This document shows positions 39,815-50,233 of a stretch of DNA of 64,000 nt, piece after piece. Source of the DNA: Chondrus crispus (Eukaryota; Rhodophyta; Florideophyceae; Gigartinales; Gigartinaceae); NCBI RefSeq assembly GCF_000350225.1, contig NW_005179310.1, forward strand, positions 372,001 to 436,000, in the 5' to 3' direction. Below the pieces are notes generated by a model, which was not told the origin of the DNA, made no database searches, and saw only the letters and a list, made by a program, of their open reading frames with translations. Both the position numbers and the translations under genes were made by a program. The first letter of the stretch is position 1; every line of letters begins with the position of its first letter.

Positions 39815-39827
39815 TGACCTTCCTGTG
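39815..39827 (-). repeat. Right terminal inverted repeat of the CACTA element
   Basis: TGACCTTCCTGTG, the exact inverse of 14402-14414. A TTTTTTGCTGGCCC word 60 bases inside mirrors the subterminal words of the left end. Confidence 0.75.
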
Positions 39828-39871
39828 GTCGACTCCGTAACCACCCCGAACTAAGGGCCTGAGTTACAAAA

Positions 39872-40930
39872 TTGGCCAGCCCTCCGGGGAGGTGCCGTGT
39901 GTCAAATACTGTACACGCCGCCTATCAGGCGTGTAATCCGAAACGGTGAAGTCCAGGGACCTCAGGGGGATCGCCTAGGTCACTAGGTGTCCCCCAAGGT
40001 CGACCATGGTCGACGATGGGGAGCTACGGCACGCCGGCGGTGCCCAAGATAAATACCGTCTCGGATACTTGCAGCGGCGGCGCGACCCCCGACACATGGC
40101 AAAAGTTGCCAAGTGTCATTCCCGTACTGGTGCGGTGGCCTGCGGCAAAAATCCGAGGACCAAATTGTGAGGGGTGACACCGTTCGGTTCGGCAATTACG
40201 TCGAAGTTCGGGCTACGTTTGAGCCCCTAGCGGGCTCAATGAAAATCGTAACCCACCGGCTACAACGGCATCGTACTCCCCGCCTCAAGCCGCTTCGGAC
40301 AGTATAAGGTCCGAAAAACGGTCAATGTCGACCCCGGCGGACCAGCCGCCAATTTCGGTCGACTTTGGGCTACGTTTTGACCCCTAGCGGGCTCAATAAA
40401 AATCGTAGCCCACGTCCGAGAACGGCAGCGTGCTCACCGCGTCAAGCCAGACCCGGGGGTATCCACTCCGAAAAAGCGGTCATGGCGAGGTGTCAACCGA
40501 TTTGGAAACGAGATCAGTTTTTATTGGTTTCTAGTGGTTTTTTACAGTTTCCAAATCGGGGCGGTCCGCGAAGTTGCCGGGGGCGCACTCGTACGCCCCT
40601 AACCGCCACGGAAACGGACCGAGAGAGGCCAGAGGAGTGTCCCCGCAACCACGAGGGTCGAGACGCCCGCGTACTGTACGCGCCGGTGGAAAAGAGGGGC
40701 GTGCGAGTTGGCAAAATGGCCAGCTCTCCGGGGGGGTGCCGTGCATCGGTACGTTGGCACCACTACCCCGGAGGAGCGCCTGCTTATGGGGACGTGCTGT
40801 AGCCCTCTGGATGGGGCCTGGGTCTGTACCTGGCGCCCTGCAAAGAGGAGCGCAATCGAACGGTACCCTCCAGGGACCTCCAGGGGAGCGCTCAGGTCCA
40901 TAAGCACCCCTCAGGCCGACCCTGGATGAT
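39872..40930 (+). repeat. Diverged direct repeat inside the gypsy G tail
   Basis: The block starting 39872 (AAAATTGGCCAGCCCTCCG, GGTGCCGTG, later CCAGGGACCTCAGGGGGA and a GACGATGGGGA end) recurs from about 40712 (AAAATGGCCAGCTCTCCG, GGTGCCGTG, CCAGGGACCTCCAGGGGA, GATGATGGGGGA). Spacing is about 840 bases. The copies are well diverged. Confidence 0.6.
40205..40490 (+). repeat. Two-unit tandem repeat, period about 156 bp
   Basis: GGGCTACGTTTGAGCCCCTA and its variant with TTTTGACCCCTA start near 40212 and 40368. Both continue with GCGGGCTCAAT, AAAATCGTA.CCCAC, GCCTCAAGCC or GCGTCAAGCC, and CCGAAAAA.CGGTCA. It lies within the larger diverged repeat. Confidence 0.7.
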
Positions 40931-42936
40931 GGGGGATGCGGACAAGCCGCCGTGAGGCCATGCCGTCCTCAAACCCAATCACCGACACGGAATGGACGGG
41001 ATACAGTACTTGTGGTGCATACAGTACTGTACCCGGTGGCCACAGCCAATTAAGGCGCGCGGCGGCGCATGGGAGGCGGTTCGGAACGCCTCCGATTCGA
41101 GGGAACAGCCAATCGGAGCTCGTTAAAATGAAAAAAACCACCTGCCGAACGGATAAACTAGGCAAGTTTTACTAGGAAAACCCCCGGTTTTGAAGCCAGA
41201 AAGATCCCCCGAACGGAAAATCAACATATTTTACTGAGAAAAAGGCCGATTTTACGGAGATGGAAAACGGAGCAGCATCGCTGCGGGGCAGCTTGCACTG
41301 CGTCTATTGACCCCTAAAGTGGTTGGTACTCCTACCTCCCGCGCTTGGGCGACTTAATGCACCACGGTGCTTCGCCGGGCTCCCCGCGATGCTCGCGCCC
41401 AACGACCGCTTGACAGCCTCGGGTAGCGGCACGGGATTCCGGTCCGCCCCGCACGAGGCGCGCATGGACCGTACCGACGGACCGCCCTCGCTCACCGAGA
41501 GATGGTACTGGACATGGGGGCCGCGCCTGCCCCGCAATTACGCAGAGGGGCGGCCGCCCCTACTCCGAGCCGCGAAGGCTCTCCGGATAACTTGTTGGCC
41601 CCCGGAGCCAGCGGGCGGTGAGGGTGAGATCTGGTTCGCCCCGCCGGAGGTGGGTGCAAACTGTACCGAATGGTTGGCTTCCCTCCTCCACGAGGATGAG
41701 GACGCCACAAGAGGCCATTCTCCTACCCCGCGGCCTCGCGGAGGAGCGTCAGCTTTAACCCCAAACCGCAAGGGCCCTGCGGACGAGGGAGTGCCGCGTT
41801 CGCTCGGGGTCCCCTGGGAAGCTGTGGTAGCCGCCTCGTCGCCACGACTGGGTGGAGACCACCCCGGGGTGATACTGTCCCGCGAAGGCGGTGGAATCAA
41901 CGCCTTGATGGCAGGGAGAATGGCACAGCCGTCCCCATAGGAGGCGGTCCTTCGCCACCCGTTGTCGGCATCTGTGTCGCTGCGGTTATCCTTCTCACCG
42001 ACACGGCCGCCTTCGCAGGAGACTGGCCCATCGCTGGTTCTTTCTCGATCTCCGTCGCCACCAGGGCCGCCTCAAGGGGGATTCTCCTCTAACTACCGGG
42101 GCGGACGTCTGCGTAAAAGTCCTTACGGTATCTTCCGGGGGCGTGGGGCCAACCGAGCCCCACTCAGACCCTAGACCGTCGAAGATAAGTATTCCCCAGT
42201 GTCACCGTTGGGAAATCCGTCCGCGGAGCATCTCCGGGGCAGCTACTGCACGCCCCGACCTCCGCAGACGGTGGACAAGCTCGTGGCTCGGGAATACTGG
42301 ACGGGCGATCTCCCAGAGATTCCAGGCCCTGTCGGTCCTCGAGACGTGGCTCCGGCGAGGTCTCTATTACCGTCGAGCCGTCGGCCCTGTCCAGCGGGTT
42401 GGGGGCAGCTGGCGTTACCGTCGCTGCTCTTAACCTACCCACCGTTCGGACGAGCTACGGGAGTCTCTGCACGGGAATACTCCGGCGCGATCTCAACACG
42501 GGAAGGCGAGGCAGTCTCGCCTCAGCCCTCGACCGTGTTGCCGGCGCTGTCGTGGCCGGCACCGTCGGGTTTTCCCCTGTCCTTTGATCCGTTATCGGTA
42601 CTGTACGTGTGAGAGAGGGGTGAGAGAGGGTGATTAGGACTTGTCGATCGAGAAGTCAGTGGGGATGGGATAAGGTTAGTCGCGTCAGGGAGCAGGAATC
42701 GCAACCGCATGGAAATTAGCGCCCGGCTCACATGGCCGAGCGAAATACCGCCAAGCTGGTCGACCGGGGCGCCGGCGCTTGCCCATGACGGAGAGGGTCC
42801 ACTCAGAGCGGTTGTCGGCCGGGAAGGCGGCGGCAGATACCGATAATGGAATAGTCGTGCCAAGCACGGTCGTCGGGACGGCTTGCAGGGGAGATACGGA
42901 ACCCGACCGGTCGGCACGAGGACGTGCCGTCACGTA

Positions 42937-42947
42937 AGAAGGGGGGT
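42937..42947 (+). promoter_or_regulatory. Polypurine tract of gypsy G
   Basis: AAGAAGGGGGG lies two bases before the TG of the LTR. The same AAGAAGGGGGGTC word occurs at about 14250 in the left part of G, possibly an internal second tract; this supports the link between the two G parts. Confidence 0.6.
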
Positions 42948-42948
42948 C

Positions 42949-43548
42949 TGTGGTACAATTGCCAAGTGGCGCTACGGTACTAGGCGGGCGCCAGAGGCCT
43001 CGCCAAGTACAGTAGTAAGATTTTAACCGATACGGTGCATACGTGGCCAGCACGTGTAGATGTGGCCACGTGGGAGTCCACGTGTAGTTAGTGGCACCAG
43101 CTAGTGCAGGTGTACACGTGGTGCGCGACCGATCGGTGGGTTAGTACAGTAGTCATTTTTAGTTACCGTAAGCTACAGTAAGCTGGCTACAGTATGTACA
43201 GCTACTGTAGTCCGTCCGGTGCCACCGCCCTACTAGGGGGTATAAGATAGGGGGCACCGGGCTGGAGGTAAACCGAGGCAAGCACGCCTCCCCTTACTTC
43301 CTACCGTAGTCCTTTTACCGTACGGTTAAGTAAGTCCCTCAGGTTTCCAGCTCGCCACCGGTCGTACTGCTCTACACCCCAGTACGACTGCGCGTGTCCA
43401 GTGCGGTGTACCTCCCTTGTCCAGTGCTTTCTACCGTTCCGGATTATTCTACCTGACACTCCAGTGTAGCGGTCCCCCAGGCTCCCTCATTTTAGGTACA
43501 GCCTGTCCTTTTCCGTTTACGGTTTAGCGTCACTACGGTTGTACCACA
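42949..43548 (+). repeat. 3' LTR of gypsy G
   Basis: 600 bp beginning TGTGGTACAA and ending TTGTACCACA, a perfect 10-bp inverted terminus. It is preceded by a polypurine tract on the plus strand and so is a 3' LTR. No second copy is in the window, consistent with loss of the 5' end of G. It is rich in CTACAGTA and CACGTGTA words. Confidence 0.8.
43241..43248 (+). promoter_or_regulatory. Putative TATA box of the gypsy G LTR
   Basis: TATAAGAT stands alone in a GC-rich context in the middle of the LTR, a good position for the U3/R promoter. It follows the palindromic GTACAGCTACTGTAG block. Confidence 0.55.
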
Positions 43549-43566
43549 CGGGGTTATATTAACGGG

Positions 43567-45534
43567 CTATGCGCGTGAAGTAACTCGATTGCGTACATAT
43601 ACTGAAGTGGCAAGAGCCTTGGCCCAGAATCGCTTACTGACCTGTTTATGAGAAAGCATAGAGCGGACAAGATCAATCAAAGTTCGATTTAAACGTTCAG
43701 CAACACCGTTTTGTTCAGGGGTGTACGCCGTTGTGAGTTGGTGCTGCGTACCGTTTAAATCTAAATGCGACTTGAATTCCGTGGACAAGTACTCTCCCCC
43801 TCGATCAGTGCGAAGCACCTTTACTTTGCGACCAGTGTGGGTTTGGGCCAACTTTTCATACAACATGTATTTTGCAAACGCCTCGGATTTATTTCTCATC
43901 GTGTACACAACAACCCAGTTCGAGCAATCATCTACAAATGTAATGAAGTATCTCGAGCCACCAACTGACTGTACTTCAAGTGGACCGCAGGAATCAGAAT
44001 GCACCAAGTCAAGACAGTTCTGTGCTCGAGACGATGATCGCTGTTTTGGGATTACTGATCGCGTTGCTTTCCCGAACACACACGCAGGACAAATGAGAGG
44101 GTGATTGTCAGACTTCGGATTCATTGCACTAACGACATCGCTTTGACGAACGTTGATGCCACTTATCACATTATTTTGAATCATTTATGCGATTCCTTGT
44201 ATATTAACATGGGCCATGCGTTCATGTAGCGTCTGCAGGGTAACTACGTGAGCAGAAAAGGTTTCATTCATGACCTCAAGTATGCACAAATCCTCAACTG
44301 GACTCGCTATGGCAACTACAGTTGGCCCTGCAGTAACGCGGCATTTCTCATTTTCAAATGACACTTGCAAACCCTTTGAAACCATTTGGCTAACAGATAG
44401 TAGCGAGTATCCGAATTCAGGGACATGCAAAACGTTTGACAATTTGCAAGGATGTGGACTACCGTTGACGTTCAACATGAATTCTACCTCGCCGCGACCA
44501 GCAACATTAGCTCTAGCCTTCGTGCCCATCTCGACTGATCCAGATTGCATCTGTTCATACGTAACGAACAAAGAGCGATCAAACGTAATGTGAGCGCTGC
44601 AACCGGAATCGATAAGCCATGACCTTGCGTTTGCAGCTCTCTTTTCTGGAGTAGAAGTCGAAAGCAAGCAAATAAAGTCACTCTCCGCAAAGGCAGCAGT
44701 AGAATTGTCATCTCGAGAAACGATTGCACTTGGCTTCAAGCCAGTGTTGCGTGACCGAAACCCACCTTGCGGCGCAGGTCGGCGCCCATTCACGTCCTTG
44801 GCCCAGCAACGCGCTGCAGTATGCCCATGTCTATTGCAATTCGTACATTTTATATCGCGTCGAATAGGCATACGATTGAAAAGTGCAGGTGCATGTGGTG
44901 ATGAAGCAGAAGCGGTCTTCATGCTTTCTCGTTGTTCTTCTTGCAGCAGACGACTCTTCACAAACTCGAATCTAAACACTTTATCTTCATTGCCAAGTGC
45001 GTCAAGAGCAGCAATCAGGCTATCGAATGGTGGAGGCAAGCCATTAAACACAGCCATTGCAATTTCTTTATCGTCAATCTCAACACTCATTGACTGCAAT
45101 CTGGCAGCAAGTTGCTTCACAAGATTGATGAACACGAGCACTTTCTCGGATGGGAGCATGGATATAGTGTAAAAGTCGCGACGGGCGGCAAGTTTGTTGA
45201 GCAAAGTATGACGCTCAAACACATTCAGAATTGCTTCCCATGTCTCTTTCGCACTGCTACACCCTCGCACATGTTGCAAGTAGTCATCAGAAAGCGTGAG
45301 TCCGATGACTGCCTTTGCTTTTGCGTCACCACGGATCCATTTTCTCCGGTCATCTGACGTCGCATTCTCCGGTATATCATCAAAAACCTGTTGATCGACA
45401 TCTTGGAGAGCAAGCAGTAGCTGGATTTTCTGCTTCCAAAATGTAAAATTAGATGCGGTCAGCTTCTCAAGTCTGACCGATCCAGAGCTTTGGTCATCCA
45501 TTTCGCTGAATGGATGTACCCTTCGAGTATACAA
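43567..45534 (-). mobile_element. Ty1/copia element F, 5' half only, broken
   Basis: Minus-strand gag, protease and integrase of a copia relative of E. Gag starts near 45501 (MDDQSSGSVRLEKLT); a CCHC knuckle (CTNCNRHGHTAARC), the protease motif WLIDSGCSAHIT and the integrase core with DLVHSDSCGPL, RTDRGGEYLST and PEQNGVAERLNRT follow. It stops at 43567 beside the end of gypsy G, so reverse transcriptase, RNase H and the 3' LTR are missing. At least one break is visible in the coding part. It is clearly older than E. Confidence 0.9.
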
Positions 45535-45868
45535 GTTCTTCTGTTCCGGGATCCCAAGCCGTTAACCCATAGTCAACACAATGGCAAAGCCCACCCGTAT
45601 AGGAAGTTTGTAGCGATTACTCGGAAACGTTCTTGGTGCTTGTTCCCGACGGAGTGGAACAAGCGTATTCTTCTTAAAAATGCCTTAGGGCGCTACCCCT
45701 GTATGTCGGCCAGTGCGGGTCTTTCGACTGTGAACTAAATCAAACGTGCCACGAGTAAGCACAAAACTTTGCCTGTTGACGAACCAGGACTTTTGCTCAC
45801 TACCCCGAACGGTCCTTGCAACCGAAATCGGCTTGTCCAAACTTGATACGGTACTACCCCAATGAGGT
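45535..45868 (-). other. Leader of copia F and unassigned sequence
   Basis: 45545-45615 matches the copia E leader (8272-8345). The rest (about 45620-45868) has no gene or recognised repeat; it may be the 3' internal end of the element that owns the LTR fragment at 45869. Confidence 0.5.
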
Positions 45869-46107
45869 TATTGGAATTGTGCAACCACATGCTGTTATCT
45901 GAAAAGGTCAAAATCGAGTGACACGTGTACATGACTGCACGGTCCGGGCGCTCTCACCCATATCACGACATGACACGTGTAAATCCCAGATTTTGGGGTT
46001 CCGGGGACGAAAGTGGCCTCTCGGAGGGTCATGCAAATTTGCATAGTTTTGCCAAGTGGAACCTTGGCCCATAGAACTATAGACTACACAGGAAATACTG
46101 TACCTTG
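45869..46107 (+). repeat. Inverted copia LTR fragment
   Basis: Starts TATTGGAATTGTGCAACCAC and follows the E LTR for about 240 bases, but on the plus strand, opposite to copia F. It contains the same CCAGATTTTGGGGTTCCGG and TGCAAATTTGCATAG words. The match ends at about 46107 where Harbinger sequence begins. It cannot be the 5' LTR of F in its proper orientation, so it marks a separate insertion or an inversion. Confidence 0.8.
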
Positions 46108-46914
46108 CAGAAGATCATACAGTTTTGTAGCCTGCAGAGCAGTCGAATTGTGAGTACCACCAGCGTGTCTTGTAGAAACAAAGTAAAACTTGTAGTCAGC
46201 GCCAACTGCAGCTTGAACACAGAGCGAGTAAAAGCCCTTGCGATTGAAATACTTCCTTGCGTCTGGTGTGCTTCCTGATCGAGGCCTCATTACTTCTATA
46301 GCAATGCCATCTAATTGCGCAATGATACCCCGAATCGGACTGTTCGTGCTTTTCTGAAAACGTAAAGCGCTTTGTTGGCATTCTTCCTCACTTTGTGGAA
46401 ATGACAGTTTCGGTAGAGCTTTGTTTAAAGCCGATAAAGTTTGCCGGAAAATCGCATATGTCGTCGATTGTCCAATACCGTTAGGCCAACCTACATCCAG
46501 ATAGCTTGCACCAGCAAGAATGCGCAAAGTCACGCAAATTTTGACTTCTGTCGACACAATTGCAGCATAAATTGAAGATCTGTGCATTAGAGACTGTAGA
46601 TACGGCTTAGTAAGGCGAACCAGGGTCTCAAACTGCGGGTAATTTATCCTGTAAAGTCTTCGAAAAAGCTCATTGCCGATAGTTGCGACGTGCTTGTAAA
46701 CATCAAACGTTATTCTCGATGTAACCTTCCGACCTCGCCTTAGGTCATGGTTTCTGCTGCCCATCGCAGCAAAGGAAGTGAGAAAAAGCAAGGGAAGTAT
46801 GGCAAGTGCTTGATGTTGTCTTTGCGGTCGTCGTTTCATGCAGAGAGCCCAACGATGCATACGGCAAGACACATGGCGATGATGCTGCAAAAATGATACT
46901 CGCCTGTGCACCAT
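46084..46914 (-). pseudogene. PIF/Harbinger transposase (DDE_Tnp_4-like), C-terminally truncated
   Basis: 276 codons. The middle carries a helix-turn-helix-like segment (LRILAGASYLDVGWPNGIG). The DDE endonuclease begins with GIIAQLDGIAIEV (first catalytic D near residue 203) and FNRKGFYSLCVQAAVGADYKF with the HNST region. The Harbinger pattern is DG, then nRKG.ys, then PG..HDs. The ORF ends within the copia LTR fragment at 46084, so the region with the last acidic residue is lost. The first 60 residues are basic and may not be the true N-terminus. The partner Myb-like protein of Harbinger elements is not seen nearby. Confidence 0.75.
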
Positions 46915-47479
46915 ATTTTCCTTTCGGTAGTAATAGTAGAATCTCGAGACGAAGAGAGGGGACTATATGACCGATATCTGACATCAAAAGGACTGTCGCT
47001 CAGAATGACGTCAGGTTGATATTCGCAAGTGTTGATAACTGCAGATCTTGAAGTAGGAAATCTGCAGCGAGTTTCTGGAAAAATGCTGATTTCATAGACA
47101 GCTTTAGTGGTTGGAAAGTTGGAAAAGTGGTATGACAAATAGTTTTCTGATTTTAAAATCTCCCCTTGTTTTTAGGTCACAGACAGCCCCTTAGCCCTGT
47201 GCTCCTTTTTTGTGACGGTAATTTTGTGCCCCGGTCGGGGTTTTTTGAACTTTCTTCCGTTGTAGAAGGCGCAGTCAGCCCGAAATAGTGCCGTTCAACA
47301 CAAAACAGTGTTCCGGTCAAGTAGATATAGGTCTCCTTCTGAACTGGCGAGTACTTCCGGCGTGGTGTCTGCTCAAAAAATGAATTGTGGACCGGGGTTT
47401 GATAGGGTCCCAAACATCTCAAAACTCACACAAAAAGTCTCGAAAGTCTCACTGTGTATGAGATTCACACATAAATTGT
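46915..47479. other. Spacer, no gene seen
   Basis: About 565 bases between the Harbinger ORF and the next element. Some of it is presumably the remaining Harbinger non-coding end, but no terminal repeat could be recognised. Short ORFs on the minus strand show no known features. Confidence 0.35.
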
Positions 47480-49486
47480 GAGACGTCAACCTTTCGAAGA
47501 GCATTTTGTTGACGATTTGCGAGACTCTCACTTCCCTGGAATGTGACGTCTCAAAAATGCACTATTCTAATCTCAAACATCACATTAAGTGCACAACGTC
47601 TACCAAACAGCTTAGTTTACGGGTAGTCTACGGGGTCAGAAACAGAGAGTTGGGGCGGTTATTCGCTTCAGCGTGAACTAGATGGGTTTGCACGTCTTCT
47701 TGGCGTTCTTGGCGCAGAGTGGAATTCCCTTTCATGGGCCGCTGTGGGAATGTGACGCTTCAGCGTGGGGCGCGAATGCCACTCTATCCAGCAGCTACTA
47801 CATATCGCTTGCCTACACGTACAGCACCACTGGACTTGACGGGAGCCCTTTCTTTTCGTTTTAGGTTTTCCGTCCTTAGTTCCGCGCTTCACCCAGCTGC
47901 ATAGAACGCAGTAAGTCGGTGTCCCGTGCACCTTTTCGTGACGCAAGCTTTTGTTAAGCCTTCTTGCCTTGTGAATTCCAAGGTTGTACTGCTCTGAAGC
48001 CTTTCTTTTAAAAAAAGGAGTGAGTTTGGTGACATATTCATTACAACCGTTCTCATTGTCCTCAGAGCGGGTGGATCCTATTTTTTCCTCCCATTCTTGA
48101 GCGAGTCGTCTCGCGAAGGATCCGAAAGTGTCACACCTTGTAACTTTGTGTCGTGGCGAGGCGTATCCTTCAGTTCCATATTGTTCATTGACAGAAGGCG
48201 GGAGAATATTTCTCTGCCTTGCAAGAGAGAGTGTATATATCACAGCTGCATTGCACATTTGTATACTTAGCAGCCGCGCAATAATAGTTATTACAGGGTT
48301 CTCACTTATATTCGTTCTGGCCAACGTCTTCAGATACCTGGAGATAACATCTGCGCTTCCCTTTAAGTTGTTCCAGAATACAGCTGGGGTCAACCTGATC
48401 ATCCTGCAGGGCGATATCGGGGATCTCTGTTTCAAAACTTCCTTTCTGATGGCCTGGCTTAGATTATAATACGACACAAAGCTGTATAGATCGGACGCAT
48501 GAATATCTTTCAACAGTTCGTCGTATTTTTTTGGCACGAGTGACGCATCCAATCCCACCCAAGAAAAAACTGAGACTCCAACACAGTCCAGACAGTATGT
48601 ATAACCGTGTCGCAGGGACTCAGAAAACTCAACTAGACATGTGTAAATGATATTACCTTCAACCATGGACCCTCCAGTGCCAACAAAAAATGCCACATGG
48701 TTCATTCCTATCGTAGCACAGTGATGTAGCACCTGTGCTCTGTACTGTGTAGATGGCACAAGTTCTCTGAACAGTTCAGAGCTTTTGTCATCTGTGCCAA
48801 CATTCTCCAGCGATATAATAGCACCATACTTCTCTCTAAGTACTACAGCACCTTCTATTGTCCGCACCACGGTCATGGTGTTAATTTCGACTGCATAGAC
48901 CGTAGTTAAATTGTCCCCATCAGTAGCCGCCATGACAGCATCCGGGCTGTCAGCGACCATAGAGCAGCTCTGGCTTTCTAGAAGTCCGGTTGTCCGAATG
49001 TAGTTCACAGTTAAACTGTGGTAGTGATCCCAACTATATGTAGACGAACACAGTCCCATCTTGTACGCACCCAAGTGCCCCGCGAAGAAGTTAGGAATGG
49101 TTCGGATAATCTCCAATTCGTTGCGAGTGCCTTCCTTCATGCCAGCGGTTGGCACTAGGGGCTTCATGACCCATGATGTTAATGAGGCTTCTCGAAACAA
49201 ATTGCAAATTCTTTTTGCTGCCTGCTCAGCCATCTCATCATCAGTTGTATGGTCGGCTTCATTCCCACCGTCCGTAGACACAGACCTAGACAGTATATCT
49301 GCCTTGAGCTGTATTACAGCGGCCACAACTTCGGGCTTGTTAGCACGACTATCCACTACACGCCCAAACACAGATAGAAAGTTAAGCAACTCAGGTAGTG
49401 TAGTTGCAGAAATTCTGCTTGCAGAGCTATTTGAAATGAGGTCTGCAAGAGAGGCACGGGAAGATGGGCAGGGCATGCATCCTAAC
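47480..49486 (-). mobile_element. Unclassified DNA transposon with nuclease/zinc-module gene, cut by gypsy B
   Basis: The left end region carries GACGTCAACCTTTCGAAG (47482), matching both ends of the small relative at 19150-19860, and ATTCACACATAAATTGTGAG and GACTCTCAC words also shared with it. Its single gene fills the rest. The right end is displaced by gypsy B at 49487 and lies outside the window if it survives. I cannot place it in a named superfamily; the zinc module hints at piggyBac kinship. Confidence 0.55.
47668..49476 (-). CDS. 602-aa protein: YqaJ-like nuclease pattern plus piggyBac-type zinc module
   Basis: The ORF is open for 602 codons. Around residues 170-250 it shows the order expected of PD-(D/E)XK exonucleases of the YqaJ/lambda-exonuclease type: DSPDAVM, then YAVEINTMTVV, then VPSTQYRAQVLHHCATIG. 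The usual lysine of ExK is asparagine (VEIN), so activity is uncertain. Residues about 365-395 (FWNNLKGSADVISRYLK) recall the segment after the catalytic domain in piggyBac-like transposases. Residues about 517-572 form a cysteine-rich cross-brace module (TYCVLCS, RQVQWCCTCRQAICSSC, WHSRPTLKRH) like the piggyBac C-terminal zinc domain. No DDE/DDD transposase core was recognised. Gypsy B lies 10 bp upstream of the ATG, so the true N-terminus may be lost. Confidence 0.55.
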   Translation of the reverse strand: MPCPSSRASLADLISNSSASRISATTLPELLNFLSVFGRVVDSRANKPEVVAAVIQLKADILSRSVSTDGGNEADHTTDDEMAEQAAKRICNLFREASLTSWVMKPLVPTAGMKEGTRNELEIIRTIPNFFAGHLGAYKMGLCSSTYSWDHYHSLTVNYIRTTGLLESQSCSMVADSPDAVMAATDGDNLTTVYAVEINTMTVVRTIEGAVVLREKYGAIISLENVGTDDKSSELFRELVPSTQYRAQVLHHCATIGMNHVAFFVGTGGSMVEGNIIYTCLVEFSESLRHGYTYCLDCVGVSVFSWVGLDASLVPKKYDELLKDIHASDLYSFVSYYNLSQAIRKEVLKQRSPISPCRMIRLTPAVFWNNLKGSADVISRYLKTLARTNISENPVITIIARLLSIQMCNAAVIYTLSLARQRNILPPSVNEQYGTEGYASPRHKVTRCDTFGSFARRLAQEWEEKIGSTRSEDNENGCNEYVTKLTPFFKRKASEQYNLGIHKARRLNKSLRHEKVHGTPTYCVLCSWVKRGTKDGKPKTKRKGSRQVQWCCTCRQAICSSCWIEWHSRPTLKRHIPTAAHEREFHSAPRTPRRRANPSSSR

Positions 49487-50153
49487 TGTAGTATAACCCC
49501 CCCTGGGGCTTTATTTTAGATTGGATCAACTCAGAACCGGATCGGTTACTGTAGGGCTCGATGCTCTACAGTACCACCCCGTGTATCCTCGAGTACAGGG
49601 GGCCCACGTGTACACGTGTACGCGTGGGACCGAAGAACGCACACACACGTGTACTGTCAGCCCCGATGGCTGACAGTATTACAGTGTCGACCGACCGCTA
49701 CAGTACGTCGCTACAGTACATCGGTACTGTACTATTATGATAGATTATTATGTACATTAAATATGGAGCGGACCGGCGGCGGGGGAGGAGGACAAGCACG
49801 GACTTGTCACCCACCGACCGTCAAGGTCCGACTTCCCGCTTATTGTAAGGTAGCGCTCGATAACTACCTTAGAGCAGCACCGAGCGCGGGTTGAAGACGC
49901 GCGCGGTACGCCCACGAGTCGGCTCCGCCTCCGCCCGTCGGTACTGGATCGTTACCCAGTACCGCGCCGGGGCGTCGAGGCGTCGAACCGCTCGCGCGTA
50001 CCGGCGTCCTCCGCGTTCCCGCTCTACCACGCTACCCGGGCCCGCTGCCCGGTGCCGTTAGCTGGTGTCCTGCTTCACCCCCGTCTTTCCGATCGGACGG
50101 AGTCTCGGTCGAACTGTGCATACACCCCTATCGCTGGGGGTGTTTATGCTACA
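49487..50153 (+). repeat. 5' LTR of gypsy B
   Basis: 667 bp, TGTAGTATAACC to GTTTATGCTACA, roughly 95 percent like the LTRs of A. TATA-like ACATTAAATATGG is at about 49754. The principal LTR hairpins of A recur here. Confidence 0.93.
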
Positions 50154-50154
50154 G

Positions 50155-50167
50155 TGGTCTCCCGACC
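50155..50167 (+). promoter_or_regulatory. Primer binding site of gypsy B
   Basis: TGGTCTCCCGACC one base after the LTR, identical to gypsy A. Confidence 0.65.
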
Positions 50168-50233
50168 TAGAAGACCCTGGAGTCCGATCTTCGAGAAGAC
50201 TTCCGCTTCCCTCCGCGAACCGATCGCGTCGAG

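Larger units (their letters stand above)
14402..39827. mobile_element. CACTA/EnSpm-like DNA transposon carrying nested gypsy A
   Basis: The left end reads CACAGGAAGGTCA and the right end is its exact inverse, TGACCTTCCTGTG. The bases outside are GT on both sides (14400-14401 and 39828-39829), a 2-bp candidate target duplication. Without nested gypsy A and its duplication, the element is about 12.95 kb. It contains a tnp2 (Transposase_21)-type gene, the hallmark of CACTA elements, and its CACAG terminus fits that superfamily. Both subterminal regions carry TTTTTGCTGG-type words. Gypsy G sequence resumes outside it. Confidence 0.72.
39828..42948 (+). mobile_element. Gypsy G, right part: long 3' non-coding region
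   Basis: Interpreted as the continuation of the element interrupted at 14401. It is GC-rich, lacks recognisable coding domains on either strand and ends in a polypurine tract and LTR on the plus strand. With the 170 bases left of the CACTA element it makes a 3' region of about 3.3 kb, similar to the 3.75 kb of gypsy A. The plus-strand ORF 41323-41940 shows no family features. The link to G rests on position, strand and the CACTA junction, not on sequence overlap. Confidence 0.6.

Noticed and set aside
41323-41940. 205-codon ORF in the gypsy G tail
   Set aside because: Proline- and arginine-rich, no domain, within a non-coding 3' region; likely chance in GC-rich DNA.
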